Positions 34,561 to 46,665 are shown, counted from the stretch's first letter. The stretch is DNA of 64,000 nt from Channallabes apus (GCA_030522415.1 CM060109.1:37178392-37242391), one strand, 5' to 3'. Program-made: numbers and translations. Notes: generated by a model not told the origin, from the sequence alone.

Positions 34561-36084
34561 CAACGATATACAGTATGTATCGTGTCTCTTCTGACCGTTT
34601 TTTAGAACGGCAAGGACAAATCTTTTTTTTTTTTTGGTGTGTGCTTTGTTTTTGCTCTATACTAAAGACATTTAGGTTTGAGATTAAAAGATGAATATGA
34701 GGCAATATCAGAATATCAGCCCATATTTTCTCATTTTGACTTCAACCTCATTTTAAACAACCTGTCAGCTTTGGGGAAAGATTTACGGGAAGCCAGTGGC
34801 ACACTGACATCACACAACTGTTGCTTTCTGCTTTTGTGATGTTTTTTTCCTTCAGTTCACTCTTGAAATGCATGTACACTTGGGGTTGGTTTTGGTGATT
34901 GACTAGGCCAGTCTAAAACTTTTCACATTTTTCTTATGATAAATTCATTTGTTGTGTTGGCAATATCCATCCATCCATCCATCCATCTATCCTTGGGGCT
35001 GTTATTCTTTGTGGTGCAGCATTACAATATAGAATTTGAATATGGAACGTCAATTGGGGCAGCTGAATCTGCGTAAAGCGAAGAGTGATTCAATGTCACC
35101 CATCTTTGCTCTAATGATGTCTGTCAGGCTGCTATACAGGGAGTGTTAGCTGAAGGTTAATCCCTTATACACTCCCTAGAGGAACTGTTGGATTCCCTTC
35201 CATAGTCACTCGCTGTTCAGAATGCACAAAGTACTCAACTTAGCACCATGCTCCTGCTTTAGCACATCTCTCTTTTCCTCTGTGCCTTTGTCTGTTAGAG
35301 CCTCTATCTCAAGACACAAGAACACAAAGAAAACTTGATAACTTGTAATATCCATTTTCGCAAAAAAGAGAGTTGTATTACATATGATGGTGCATACAGT
35401 ATCTTTATCATCATTTGTTACTGTAGCTCCTTAGCACATTCACACACAGTCATTTCAGAACATAAACAATTTAAATCTATTTACCATAATGTGATTTAAC
35501 TTTTCAGTTTCATCTCTTTAGTTTTCTGTTTCAGCAACTTCCCATTTTCCACGTAAAGCAGCATTGCAACATAACAAAAATGAACCTGTTTACCACAGTT
35601 CGAAGTTGCCTGTGAAGTTGCTGTGCAAGAGCTAGCACAATGTTCACACATTATTTCATGTTCATAGTTTACAAATTTTGATTTTACATTATTCAAGGCT
35701 TGAGCAAGTTTGAGCAATGAGAGACGTGTAACCTCTTTCTTTAGCTCACAGAATATTAGCTATATTAGAAATCAAAGGAGGGAAACCTTTGCCACAGACG
35801 TTCACCATACTGCATTTTGATGCGAACTAATTCGTTCAGCATGCTATTTACCAAAAAAAATAAAAAATGAGGAGGTTCAATAAATGTTGCTTTTTTTGCA
35901 TGTTCCTACACAACACTAGCTGTTTTATATTGATAAATAAAAATATTATTTGTTACCAGATGGCTGCTGTAGCTCCTGAATCTCTAATTGAATACAGTTT
36001 ATTAATTGATTAAACACCCAATCCCAAAGTTGCTGCTAATGCACCGAACACTTTACGTACAATTATTATAATTTGTCAATACTT
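34561..36084. other. Unassigned DNA
   Basis: No recognised gene or element. (ATCC)n short array at 34966-34990. Confidence 0.45.
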
Positions 36085-36290
36085 TCTGGTGGATGGTAAT
36101 ACCTGTTTGCATCAAACAGTCCCACTGCACATATATTCCTATATTCATATTTTTAACATAATTATCCTTTTTTGTCTTATTCTTACATTCTCTTTATTGC
36201 TGCTGGCCTTTGAGAGCTACCGAACTAATTTCATTGTGTTGCTACAGTACTACAGTATGATAATAAAGTCTCTTTTATTGTTAACTTCAG
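36085..36290 (+). repeat. Possible retroposon 3'-UTR remnant
   Basis: CCCACTGCACATATATT, TTGCTGCTGGCCTTTGAGAG, ATTTCATTGTGTTGC and ATAATAAAGTCTCTTTTATT follow the pattern of piscine LINE 3' UTRs, in which a CATTGTG block precedes AATAAAG and a short repeat tail. Low-confidence homology by pattern. Confidence 0.35.
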
Positions 36291-36762
36291 CTTTTGATTT
36301 TGCAAGAAACTCTTTCTATTACAGTAATGTTAAATTTGGTAAACAACCTTAAAAAAGTTGGCCAAATTTGACTTAAATCCCAGTCATAGTATCGTAACAT
36401 GGGATGGGGGGAGGGGTCAGGAGTGTTGAAGTTTTGTAATGTTAGAGGTCTTAAATGGCTGTGGTTTGTTGTACTTTGGTTTGTGCAATAAAAGTATTGA
36501 AATTGAAATTTGGTAGCCCTAGTAGGGCTGGGCCGATAAACGATATTATATCGAATCGCGATTTATTTGATTTTAAAAAACGATGAAAAGCTCTAGACAT
36601 TTTTTGCTCGATATGGATTAATCTAAGAGCCAATCACACAGCAGAACAACACGACAACAACCAATCAGAGTGCAGCTTGCACGTGGCGTGCAGGTCAAAG
36701 TTAATTTCCTGCCGCACTTTGCGAAGCAAACTTGACACCAGGACGACAAAAAAAAAAAAAGA

Positions 36763-37077
36763 GTGGAAGCAGCGACGAAAGTGAATCTAACCTCGAGTTA
36801 TTATCCAAAGATGTTGAAATTGTCGACAAAAAAGGTAGCACGATCTCCGTTATATGAACGCATCACCGACACGACCACACAGAGCATGAAAATGCGGGCC
36901 GATGCTACTCCGTCAACTAGCAGCGCTAGCAGTGGGGCTGTACCAAAGCAGATATCGATTGCGTCGTCTTTCGTGGCCATTACACTTTATGAAAGGTGTC
37001 CAAAAGGAGCAAGGATATAACCAGGGCCGTTTCTAACTTTATAGCGAAAGATATGATGCCCCAAAGCACACGAGGCT
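36763..37077 (+). pseudogene. hAT (ZBED-like) transposase N-terminal fragment, frameshifted
   Basis: From ATG 36763 an 85-codon frame ends in QISIASSFVAITLYERCPKG. After a shift near 37005 the next phase continues RSKDITRAVSNFIAKDMMP and ends at TGA. The IASSF...Y-x-R-S-K...I-x-x-(A/V)-x-x-(F/Y)-I-A-K-D-M-x-P pattern is the entry to the hAT catalytic core, after the BED zinc finger. The BED finger and the DDE residues are not present. Dead fragment inside the deletion derivative. Confidence 0.7.
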
Positions 37078-37099
37078 GAAGTTTAGCTCCTTATTTGCA

Positions 37100-37345
37100 G
37101 CTTCCGATTCGTTTGGCTCCTTATTGCGCAGCGTCTCACTCTGCGGCTGAAGTTTAGCTCCTTATTCGCCTCATTACTAACAGGAGTTGGCGAAAGCTGT
37201 GCAGTTTATCAATAAAAGCAGCTTCCGATTCGTTTGGCTCCTTATTGCGCAGCGTCTCATTCTGCGGCTGAAGTTTAGCTCCTTATTCGCCTCGTTACTA
37301 ACGGGAGTGTTCACGTTGGCGAAAGCTGCGCAGTTTATCAATAAA
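37100..37345 (+). repeat. Two-copy tandem duplication, about 120-bp unit, inside the hAT
   Basis: GCAGCTTCCGATTCGTTTGG, GCTCCTTATTGCGCAGCGTC, CTGCGGCTGAAGTTTAGCTC and GCAGTTTATCAATAAAA occur in order twice. The second copy gains GTTCACGT before TGGCGAAAGC. A partial third piece, GAAGTTTAGCTCCTTATTTG, precedes it. Confidence 0.85.
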
Positions 37346-38084
37346 ACGTTATTTTGGTGGTTTAAACCATTCTGGCCAAGCAAATATGAACTATACATGT
37401 ACAACACCTAGCAGGTACCCAACTATATAGTAAAAGTGAAATTGTCCTGGTCCAGATTGATAGCTGCATAATTCATTCCATTTTTGTTGTCATTGCATGT
37501 TTAAGCCATTATGTCAGTTTATTGGGGCCGTGTGAAATAGCCTTCATTTAACTCTGAATTGTGGGATAAAAAGACAGTCCTAGTGTGTGTGGTCTAAATG
37601 TTGTTTCTCATTATTGTTTAAAAATCTCAAAACATTAATATATCATCACAAGATACTTTTTATCATCACAAACAAGTATTTTTTTTTTAAATAAAAATCT
37701 TTGCCTTGTAAATATTCTGAGCATGTGCCTATAGTATCTTAATTTTTAAGGCCAAATCTGTCATCTATTTTTGTTAATGAACTATACTTTAAAATGTAAT
37801 TTAATGAACCCTTTAATTTTTGTGGCTTCAGTTTAAGTTGTTCAACATTGATGTTCAATAAATAATCATAGATAGTAGATAGTGTGTGTTGCCTTCAATT
37901 AATCAATCAAGTAATGCAGCCTTCATTCAAAAATCTCACTTGTGAGCATATTTACTGTACAAAACTTGTCAGTGAACTATGAGGGCAAAAAAAAAATAAA
38001 TCGTTTATTAATCGAAATCGAGTTAAAATGTTCAATTAATCGAGATTTTGATTTTAGGCCAAATCGCCCAGCCCTAAGCCCTAG

Positions 38085-40282
38085 TACTTAGTTATATGGA
38101 GTATCACGTGATAAACATCTGTAATTAACATTGTTAAGTAGCCTGTAAGCAAATCTAAACTGCTGTAACAAGTCTGCTGGTAAATGTATAAAACAACATC
38201 ATAACTCTCCTAAGAAGCATAATCATGCTATCTGGGCTTCGGAACGATTGTATTTTTAAAAATTATTAATTTATTTATTTATTTTAATAAGTCACTTGTT
38301 CCATTAAATAAGAAGATATAATCTAAATCTTAAGAGAAATTTTGTTAAATGCATAATCTTTTGGTTTTTCTAATAAGGATGAGTTGCAAATAGAATTGCA
38401 GGAAGAAGTGAACTACTGTATTAATAGCTCTTATCTATAAAGAGAAACCTTGGGAAACCCTTCTACAAATGGCTAGTGACATTCCCACAGTCCTTCACTT
38501 TCTGTACTGTACTGTATGTGCTTAAGTATGGCTGACAGTTTGAATCGAATTTTAATCAACTGCTTATTTTACAGAAGTAACATTTCATGCATTGAGCGTT
38601 TTCTATTTAGTCATCAGCACAACCTCTTGTGTTCAGATGAATCAGTTGGGCAACAGGCAGTCTGCCAGCAGTCAGATGGTCATAATGCCTTAACGCACTT
38701 CCTATCTCAGTTAAGTCCGCCGTTGACCTTTCATAGTAAACAAAGAGCAGAAATTGAATATATTAACCACAGTCATAAAATGGACAAGGTGAAATCCTTC
38801 AAGGATGCATTGAATTGAGAAGTTCAGCCAGCAGATGTAAACTTACTTCAGCTTATATGCCCTTGTGTTATATGAAATACTGATTAAAACTCCCACTCCT
38901 GCTGCTCAGGAACGGAGAGGCAAATATAAGAAAGAGCAAGTATATTCTGGTCATGTTCAGCTGGTTTCCAAGGCCACTGCTGTCATTTTGTCTCCCCTTT
39001 TTCATTCGAGTTAATGCAGCAAATTTAGAATGAGTAAAACCTCTGCTGTCTTACTCGTTTTAATGGGCTTGGCAGTATCCATACTCGGCATTCTGCCTAC
39101 CACTATTTCCAACTCTCTCCTTGAGCCAACTTGCACAATAATTATTGCCAATGAGTATTATTTATGATTAAGGCAAATTGTTGCTTTGATTTCAGAGTGC
39201 TATGAGTGACAGAAATCTCAGGATGTCCAAGGAGCTTCCAAATGTTGTTCACCCTGCCACATCCTTAAATTAGAAGTAAGGCCATGGTGCAGTCTTTTAG
39301 TTGTTACACTGACCTGTGACACAGAGCTCTGCTCAATAAGATGTGGTTGGTAGCCTAACATGCTTTAGAGAATGAGTTTATCATTGCACCCCCGCCCCAT
39401 TTGGAAATAATTTTCTATTTTCTGGTTCTGCACTGATTGTACGAAATGTTGTTGATTTGAAACACATTTAAGTGACTTGCATGTCTAAATGAACCCTATT
39501 ATTGGCAGCTGGGGCGAATAAGCTTGTTGGAAAATAGCACATTTTAGCAATTGAGCTGGCATCAACATGGGATTGGCCTATTTACCCCCTAACCTGAAGC
39601 ACATTGGTACATTTTAAAGATAGCAGGTTATTACTTTCCTGCTAGAGCTACTGTCTGCTCTCCTACAGGGTGAAGTGGCTTGTTTGATTTCTAGCAGATG
39701 ATGCTAAATTTGTGAAATCTGTCTTCTATTATACTGCCATTCACCTGGGACATAACTGTAGAGATAACATTTAAAGATGCTTGTTATTTCAGAAAACACT
39801 TGTATGGATACATGGCTTATGATTATGGTTTTGATGACTAGACGAATTAAAAGTAGTAATAATAGATATTTACTAGTGCTAAAAACCATAGTGAGTAATC
39901 ATTTACAGTAGCTTTTAGGCTCAGTACTGGAACCCACTGCCAGAAGGTGTGATTAAGCCATCTGTGAGCCCATGAAATCTTTTTACATTGAAGTGCACGT
40001 GAACACCTTTTTATTTTCAGTTTGCACTTAATTTTTTTTTATTATTATATATTTATATACATGCACACATGCATAAATTCATGTCTTTTAATTTTCTGCT
40101 TATGTTCTGCTTGTGGTTATGTAATGCAGTATGAAATTTATATAAACAACCGTGGCTCTTTTTAATCCATAGTTGTAATAATAATCTAAATGCTGATAAG
40201 ATTTCGATTCAAACTAGATTAACATTCTCTTTATCTATTTCTTTTTTCTCTCCTTTGCCCCCCTGTCTCCACACTGCTACAG
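38085..40282. other. Unassigned, relatively repeat-poor DNA
   Basis: No transposon recognised across more than 2 kb, unusual for this window. This may be host single-copy intronic or intergenic sequence. The only candidate host feature is the microexon-like segment at 40283. Confidence 0.4.
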
Positions 40283-40310
40283 TGGTGATCTATAAAAGGA
40301 TCTCTAAAAG
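40283..40310 (+). other. Candidate 28-nt microexon (very tentative)
   Basis: A long pyrimidine tract (40224-40276) ends in CTGCTACAG, a good 3' splice-site form. It is followed by 28 nt and a GT (40311-40312), but GTTATG is a weak donor. One phase is open (VIYKRISK). No homology recognised; the splice-like context could be fortuitous. Confidence 0.15.
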
Positions 40311-40312
40311 GT

Positions 40313-41077
40313 TATGCATGCAGAGAGCTGGGAATTCATTCATGCCATGACTTGCAGCTATACTCCTGTGCACATTTTCAGTGGAATCAACAAGCCTTCT
40401 TTGCTCCTTTTCTGTCAGTTTTCCACAGCAATTTCTTGACCATGTATGTGCCTGGTTGGGTAAACAGTTTTGGTATTTTGAACTACAAATTTACAAAGGA
40501 TTCATGCTAATTTTTTAAGTTAGACACATTGATTTTGCTCCTTTCAGGATAGACTAATAATTCTCAGCAATAGTGAGATGAACAGATCTGCAGAGTCAGC
40601 AGAACAAAGGATGAACCTTGTAGACATCTTAGTGGGCCATATATAAAGGGTATGAAAAGAGAAGAGAGGGAAAAAATGGTGGAAATAAATTCAAAGGAAG
40701 TAAAGTAGGAAAGAAAGGAAGAAAGAAAGGGGGGAAAAAAGCAAAGGACAGGCATGAAGGAATGAAGAAATAAAGAAAGAGGGAAGCCTTCCAAGGACAA
40801 GCCTGCATGCACCAAAATATTTAAACATACATTTTCAATAAATATGCATTAAATAAGGGTTAGTTAACTGGCAACAGCTCTTGTTTAAAAGAATAAATAA
40901 ATAAATGAGCTGAATTAAAACATTACATGATCTCAATCAAGCAATTCTCCGTTGCAATCTTGGTATTTAGTGATATGTGAAAGTTCTTATTGTTTCTTAT
41001 CCTACTAAAATTTCAATTTGATTTATAGAAGGCAGTTCAAGTTTCCTGTATAAAGGTTGGTTTACTTGGATATACTG
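40313..41077. other. Unassigned DNA
   Basis: A purine-rich AAAGGAAGAAAG tract at 40650-40780; nothing else recognised. Confidence 0.4.
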
Positions 41078-41400
41078 TACACCAATCAGCCAATACACTA
41101 AAACCACTGAAAAGTAAAGTAAATATTATAGGTTCCACTACAACAAGATAACCAATCAATGAGTGAGATACATTGGACAGCAGGTAAGTTCAGAAACAGT
41201 AAGTTCTTGAAGTTAATGTGTTGAAATCAGGATGAGTGACTTTAACAAGGACCAGATAGCATGGTAGAAATGGTTTCAGATGGAAACAAAAAACCTAATG
41301 TACGCTCCTGGGTGTTGCATAAAAATAGAAAGGAGCGAGTGTGACAAAGTTACCAGAAGAACTCATATTCTCCAGCATGCTCAGTAAAACCTAACAACTG
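41078..41400 (+). mobile_element. Tc1-like family A, left-end fragment
   Basis: ACACCAATCAGCCAATACAC, ACCACTGAAAAGTAAAGT, TTCTTGAAGTTAATGTGTTG and GACTTTAACAAGGACCAGAT follow the left terminal repeat and the beginning of the transposase of the family seen at 29.9 kb. Highly decayed; no frame. Confidence 0.62.
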
Positions 41401-41761
41401 TTTTACTTATAGTACTGTGCAAAAGTCTTAGGCACATACAAAAATATGTCATAAGCAAAAGATGCTTTTGAAAACATTTCTGCATCGAAGAAACTTTTAT
41501 AAAAAGCAATAAAGAGTAATAAACTAAACAGTCAATATTTTGAGTGAAAACTCGTTTAAATCAGTTTTAGACACAGATTTGTGCAGTTACGCAAAAGAGT
41601 GTGAGAAGCACTGTAGTGTGCGCATGTAATTTCAAAAGAATCAGAAAAGGTTTTAAAAAATCAGAAAAAAATTCAGGAATGTCCATGGAATAAGAAGGTG
41701 TATACAAACTTTTAGTATACACACACACATTTGCATACACTTGTACTCTGTGTATATATAT

Positions 41762-41833
41762 GCACATGAACAAATTATATAATGGTATATGATTTCTGTT
41801 TGCAGAATCCACATGATCAACGTGATCAACCTT
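41762..41833 (+). repeat. 72-bp inverted repeat, left arm
   Basis: Matches the reverse of 42674-42745 with about three mismatches (core GATTTCTGTTTGCAGAATCC). It precedes a (TG)n(TA)n array and a hAT-like MITE. Confidence 0.92.
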
Positions 41834-41839
41834 TATACA

Positions 41840-41916
<77 letters not shown>
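41840..41916 (+). repeat. (TG)n(TA)n microsatellite
   Basis: A short TG array followed by about 34 TA units, ending at the terminal repeat of the hAT-like MITE. Confidence 0.95.
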
Positions 41917-41919
<3 letters not shown>

Positions 41920-42672
41920 GATGCTCAATTCGATTAATTTTCCCAACCGACAACCGCTGTTCGTTATCCGAACATTAACCGTTAACTGATCCGATTAGAA
42001 TATTAAATTAGATTTAAATGAAAATAGAACTGAGGAGTGTCTGATTAAATATACAAACAATTTTTTTTCAGTTTTTATTTTAACATGTGCGAACAATAGC
42101 ACACGGAACATATCAAGAACAGAATCTGGATTCACACATCGTCAAATTTTCACGCACCTGCAGCGTTTCCGACAACAGAGAAAAACAAAGTACTATAAAT
42201 AAAACAAATAAAACAAATAGGCCTGCACTAAATATTTTTTACTTAAATAACAAATTAAGATTACAAAACGAAAACACGCTGAAATGCCTTTGAAGCTTGC
42301 CTCAGGTAGGCACATTTTTTCAGACAAAAATTTTTTTTTTCCATAAACTGTCTAGTTTTTATTAAAAAAATAAATAAATCCCCATCAAAAGTGATAGCAC
42401 ACCATATCCCGCTCGATCCGCATGAAACGGTAACATACGTGAGGTTCGTCTCAAAGCTGCTGGGCGAGAAACTGTCCAAAGTTTTAGGCGGAAGAATAAT
42501 AAATGGATTTCGGAGGCATTTCTGGGGGAAGAGTAATAAGTGCGCCTAGGCACACTTAATAAAAAAATATATAAATATAAAAAACATTTTAAACCGTTTA
42601 ACTGATAATAATAATAATCGGTCAAAATTCATTCTTTCGGTTAACGGTTAAACGGTTAATATGAGCATCCCT
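41917..42672. mobile_element. hAT-like MITE with AGGGATGCTC ends, 756 bp
   Basis: AGGGATGCTC occurs at both ends in inverted orientation. Subterminal ACCGTTAAC/GTTAACGGTTAAACGG repeats are present at both sides. No transposase. The left flank is (TA)n, so a target duplication cannot be judged. The superfamily is inferred from the form of the ends. Confidence 0.7.
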
Positions 42673-42673
42673 A

Positions 42674-42745
42674 AAGGTTGATCATGTTGATCATGTGGAT
42701 TCTGCAAACAGAAATCATACACCATTATATCATTTGTTCATGTGC
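42674..42745 (-). repeat. 72-bp inverted repeat, right arm
   Basis: Reverse of 41762-41833, beginning directly at the edge of the hAT-like MITE. Confidence 0.92.
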
Positions 42746-44255
42746 TTTCTGTGTGGTGTGGCTTGTTTTATGATTTATTTTTTTTCCCTTTTCATGCAAA
42801 AGTCTTTCAACACTGGTACTGTATAATGCTATGGACAAAGCCTAGGCAGCAGCAGATCAACCGTCACACCACCACTGCCACTGTGTGAAATGTGTCTGTA
42901 GTGACTTTGTGCATGTTGACTGGAGAGCTTCACACAGAGAACAAAGAGGTTTTTGTGGTTCTCTCCATAGTCCTGAACCGCCTTGTAAGTGCTCTGATCG
43001 AGAGCAACAGACCTGACCACGGTGCTGTAATGGCGTGCTTATGATACTCAACTTTCTCGCCCTGCTTTCACGCTGGCAGACAACAAGCCCTTGATACCAC
43101 TTTTTGGTTGTTTCTTATAGGTGTGTAGACGTTGCGGCTAATATAGCATTGCTTTTTCTTCATCAGCAATAATAAGATCTGTAAGCGTATATATTTTAGA
43201 TAACGTTTAAACAGTAAAATATTAGCTGAAATAAGTAGAATCTGCTACCAACAATTTATTTTACTTATTTATATGCCAAATATAGCCAAAAATACATATT
43301 AAAATATATTTCAAACAGGAGTGATGCAAGTGAAGAAAAAATATAATATAATATAATATTATAAAATATAATATTTCAGGCATTTGATCTTGGTGGGACC
43401 TCTGGATCATTTCCAAATAATGATGACTTGTTACAATGATTATTTCACATAAACCTTACGAAGTTCAACCATTTCTTTTTGAAATACGGCACTAATGAGA
43501 TTCTCAGGCAATCAGACAGAAGGGTGGATGGACAGATGTAGCAGAGGCATAATTACCAACAAAAAGTTAAAAAATAGCTAGACCTGTTTAAGGTACTTTA
43601 GTTAGAAACAGGAATAAATGCAAGAAAATGCACTGGACAAATTAAGACGTTGTAGTGTAAGATTAGAGCAAAATACCTGTAGTTTTATACAAGTTCTGAC
43701 ATTTCTATTTACAGTAAAATTAGCATTTGATTATTTAGCTAATATAAATGCTTTAATCTGAAGTTAACTTACACTTGAGACATTCTGAAGCTAGGGTTTA
43801 TTCAAGGCAGCATTCTAGTGTTTGATCTCACAACCTTCTGATAAGATCAGTAGCCTAAAGCCATCGAGGTGCCTTCCTTAGTTTAATTGTAAGTTAAACC
43901 GGTGACTTGTGCTGAAACTTCTAGTAAATTAAGGTGTAAAACTGTATGGTGATGAGATCCTTAGTCACAGTAAAACATTTAAATGGTGCAAACGTTTTTA
44001 AAGAAGCCTGTACATCCATGAATGATGATGATCCTGCCCAAGGTGGCTCTGAGCCCACTGCAGTTGTTTAGGTGACTAATCAGTGATTGAATCACCTAGT
44101 CCTTGAAAATCTATAGATAACTTATTGACAACTTGTGGAAGACATGCATCTGTCTGTGGGAACTGTACACACAATCATTTCACAAACACCCCTTGGACAG
44201 TATAGGAACTCAGCTGGGAGTAATTGCTACATGCTACATATAGGCCTGACCTCAT
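42746..44255. other. Unassigned DNA
   Basis: No recognised element. A minus-strand frame at 42829-43040 (containing SVALDQSTYKAVQDYGE) looks somewhat protein-like but matches no family I know. Confidence 0.4.
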
Positions 44256-44443
44256 TACATTTACATTTAGGCATTTGGCAGACGCTCTTATCCAGAGTGA
44301 CTTACTCATTACACATCTGAGCAGTTGAGGGTTAAGGGCCTTGCTCAAGGGCCCAACAGTGGCAACTTGGTGGTTGTGGGGTTTGAACCTGGGATCTTCC
44401 GAACCGTAGTCCAATGCCTTAACCACTGAGCTACCCCTGGCCC
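44256..44443 (-). repeat. tRNA-SINE with L2-type tail, well preserved
   Basis: Reverse of the 5.0-kb SINE: tail GGCATTTGGCAGACGCTCTT with hairpin GCTCT-TATCC-AGAGT, body AGGGCCTTGCTCAAGGGCCC, and a tRNA-like head whose B-box reads GGGGTTTGAACC on the plus strand. Ends at CTACCCCTGGCC. Confidence 0.85.
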
Positions 44444-45582
44444 TGTTATTCAAGTTATTTCCACATGTCTTGGGCATTTAAAAGTTCCTGGGAGGCCAGA
44501 ATTTCAGACGTGAAGCACGCACACTGATGCTGAAAAACCTTTCTACCTTGATGGCATCTAAGCTCTAGTGAAATGCTGTCATGAGTTTATTAGTGTAGCA
44601 GGGGATTATGTAGAGAAATAAAGGTAGTTTTAACCCATACAGTAACTGAGTTCTGCAAAATTTTAACTCACGTAACCAAATTCAGCAAAATGACAAGTCC
44701 CAGTTGGCCTTGAACACCCCTTGCAGTTAAATTTCAAATCAACAATGACTACATTTCTGGCATTCCTTGAACATTTTTTGCATAGGAAGCTACAGTATGT
44801 GGAAGAATGTTGTTGGCTCGGTCATGACGGATATTTCAAAGTGGTTGGAATCTCTCTCATCTCAGTTGGAACACCTCTCCCAGCTTCAGGTCTGTCACCC
44901 TGCCACTGCTCCAACACTAAATATGATGAATCTGCCTCTTAATTACCCTGCAGTTCCATGCCAGTAGTTCATCAGCTGTCTGCATCAATTAATATATCAG
45001 CAATAACCGTTCCTCTTGGCAAAGTAAAAAAAATAATAATAATGAATGAAAATGAATATATCATGGTGGGAATAGTTCTTAATAACATTGTTTACTGTCA
45101 TTGCCACAGTAGCTGAAGAATTTGTGAAATTCAAACAGAAGAATTCAACTTTCATTACCAAATCCTTTCTAGCAAAGGCTCACAGAACAGAAGACATTCA
45201 TCATTACAGCAGACAGCTTATTTACATATGAGTGCACTGCACTGATAATCTAAATATTTCCCTGCTGACTAAATGAGACATTATTACCCAGTGTAACCGT
45301 GACATGCCCCTGACAATACAATCACGGAAGCATGATCTTCATATGGGCTTAATTTTTTCTTCTTCAGGCAGCAAGAATAAAGGTGAACTGACAGGTTCTC
45401 TGACATTTAATTAGGTCAAATTTGTTTCTTTAGACACGAGGCCTTCTGATCTTTGTGATCATAGCTGAAGTATTTAACCTCTTAAACTCCTAAGAGCTGT
45501 CAGACGTACTCAAGTGTAGTTGCAGAACAAGAATAATAAATTGGACCGTTAATAGGAATAACTGTACAAATGTACATTCAAG
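44444..45582. other. Unassigned DNA
   Basis: Nothing recognised. Confidence 0.4.
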
Positions 45583-45690
45583 CCGAGGTCCCTGGAGGAA
45601 ACCCACAAACAATGGGAGGAAAATGCTAAATCCATTCACAGGGAATCGAACCCTTGACCCTGGAGGTGCGAGGCCACACTACACCACTGT
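45583..45690 (-). repeat. DANA/Mermaid-like SINE, head-proximal fragment
   Basis: TGGAGGAAACCCACAAACAA, GGGAATCGAACCCTTGACCC and TGGAGGTGCGAGGC match the tRNA-like half of the SINE. The 3' half is missing. Confidence 0.7.
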
Positions 45691-45773
45691 GGTGCAATAA
45701 TGATCAAATTCAAATGAAACATCAGAATGAAGAAAACGTGTGATCTTTGTTGCTTTGATCATGGCATGAATGT

Positions 45774-46063
45774 TGGAAGGTCTGGTTTGATATTTCATTA
45801 ATTGCTGATCTCGAGAGAATTACACACACACAACAGTCTCTAGAGTGGTGCAAAAACAGTAAGTGAGCAACGGCTCTGTTAGTGAAAATACCTTATTAAA
45901 AAGTTGTAAAGATCTGAGGAAAATAACCAGGTACCAGTGGGGATATAACTAATCTAATCACTTTTTACAACTGTGGTGAGCAGAAAGTCCTTTCAGCATG
46001 CACAAAACATTCAACCTTGAAGTGGATGAGCTACAAGAGCAGAAGACCACATTTGGTTCCACT
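45774..46063 (+). mobile_element. Tc1-like family B fragment, plus orientation
   Basis: AATTGCTGATCTCGAGAGAA, ACACAACAGTCTCTAGAGT, CTTTTTACAACTGTGGTGAGC and GAGCAGAAGACCACATTTGG follow the HTH-to-linker region of a piscine Tc1-like transposase gene. It faces the next feature, which is the same region reversed. Confidence 0.7.
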
Positions 46064-46104
46064 CTTGCCTTAGATTCTTGAAAGCAGGCAAATCTAATCT
46101 AGCA

Positions 46105-46392
46105 TTCTGCTGTTGTAGCCCATTACCTCAATGTTTGTAGTGCTGTTCATTCTGAGATGCTTTTCTGATCACCGTGGTTGTAAAGCATGCTTATTTGAGT
46201 TGCTGTTGACTTCCTGTCAGCTCAAACCAGTGTGGTCATGCTCCTCTGATCTCTCTCATCAACATGGTGTTTTAGCCTGCAGAACCTTTGCTCAAAGGAT
46301 GTTTCAGTTCTTCATACTGTTTGGTGTAAACTCTAGAGGCTGTGTGAAAATTCCAGGAGATCAGCAGCAACCATGCCACCGATAAAGTCACA
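46105..46392 (-). mobile_element. Tc1-like family B fragment, minus orientation
   Basis: The reverse complement covers the same region as 45774-46063 (CATTCTGAGATGCTTTTCTG, ACTTCCTGTCAGCTCAAACC, TAAACTCTAGAGGCTGTGTG, AACCATGCCACCGATAAAGT). The two form an imperfect palindrome with a 40-bp centre. Confidence 0.72.
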
Positions 46393-46446
46393 GAGAGATG
46401 TTTCCTTGTTCGTATGTTTTAACTGAACATGCTGTACTCTCACATG

Positions 46447-46665
46447 CTACTTTATTAGGAACATCATACTGGGTAGAACCTCCTTTGCTGCCAGAGCTGT
46501 CTCAGTATTCAGTGGCAGGGATTTCGGAGATGTTCTTTTCATGTTGACAAGATTGCATCCCATAATTGCTACAGTTTTGACTGTTGAGACCATTAAAGTA
46601 CATTGATTGTCATTTAAAAAAAAATCAGTTTGTGCTTTATGACATGGCACATTAGTAGCCACGCT
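46447..46665 (-). mobile_element. Tc1-like family B, terminal repeat and 3' transposase piece
   Basis: CTACTTTATTAGGAACATCA is the family's terminal sequence. CCTCCTTTGCTGCCAGAGCT, GTTGACAAGATTGCATCCC and GCTTTATGACATGGCACATTA follow the C-terminal coding region read in reverse, with a deletion before the last block. Probably continuous with, or next to, the preceding copy. Confidence 0.65.

Larger units (their letters stand above)
36523..38076 (+). mobile_element. hAT element, deletion derivative of a ZBED-type autonomous copy, 1554 bp
   Basis: Terminal repeats TAGGGCTGGGCCGATA and, reversed, TAGGGCTGGGCGATTT are flanked by an exact 8-bp duplication AGCCCTAG (36515-36522; 38077-38084). Subterminal ATCGAAT/ATTAATCGA motifs occur at both ends. 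Unlike the other hATs here it retains part of a transposase frame. Confidence 0.9.

Noticed and set aside
41567..41953. 128-codon minus frame
   Set aside because: Its core is an Ile-Tyr repeat encoded by (TA)n; flanking parts are non-coding.
42829..43051. Protein-like minus frame (SVALDQSTYKAVQDYGE...)
   Set aside because: It looks less random than most, but has no known motif, no splice context and an upstream stop; not enough for a gene call.
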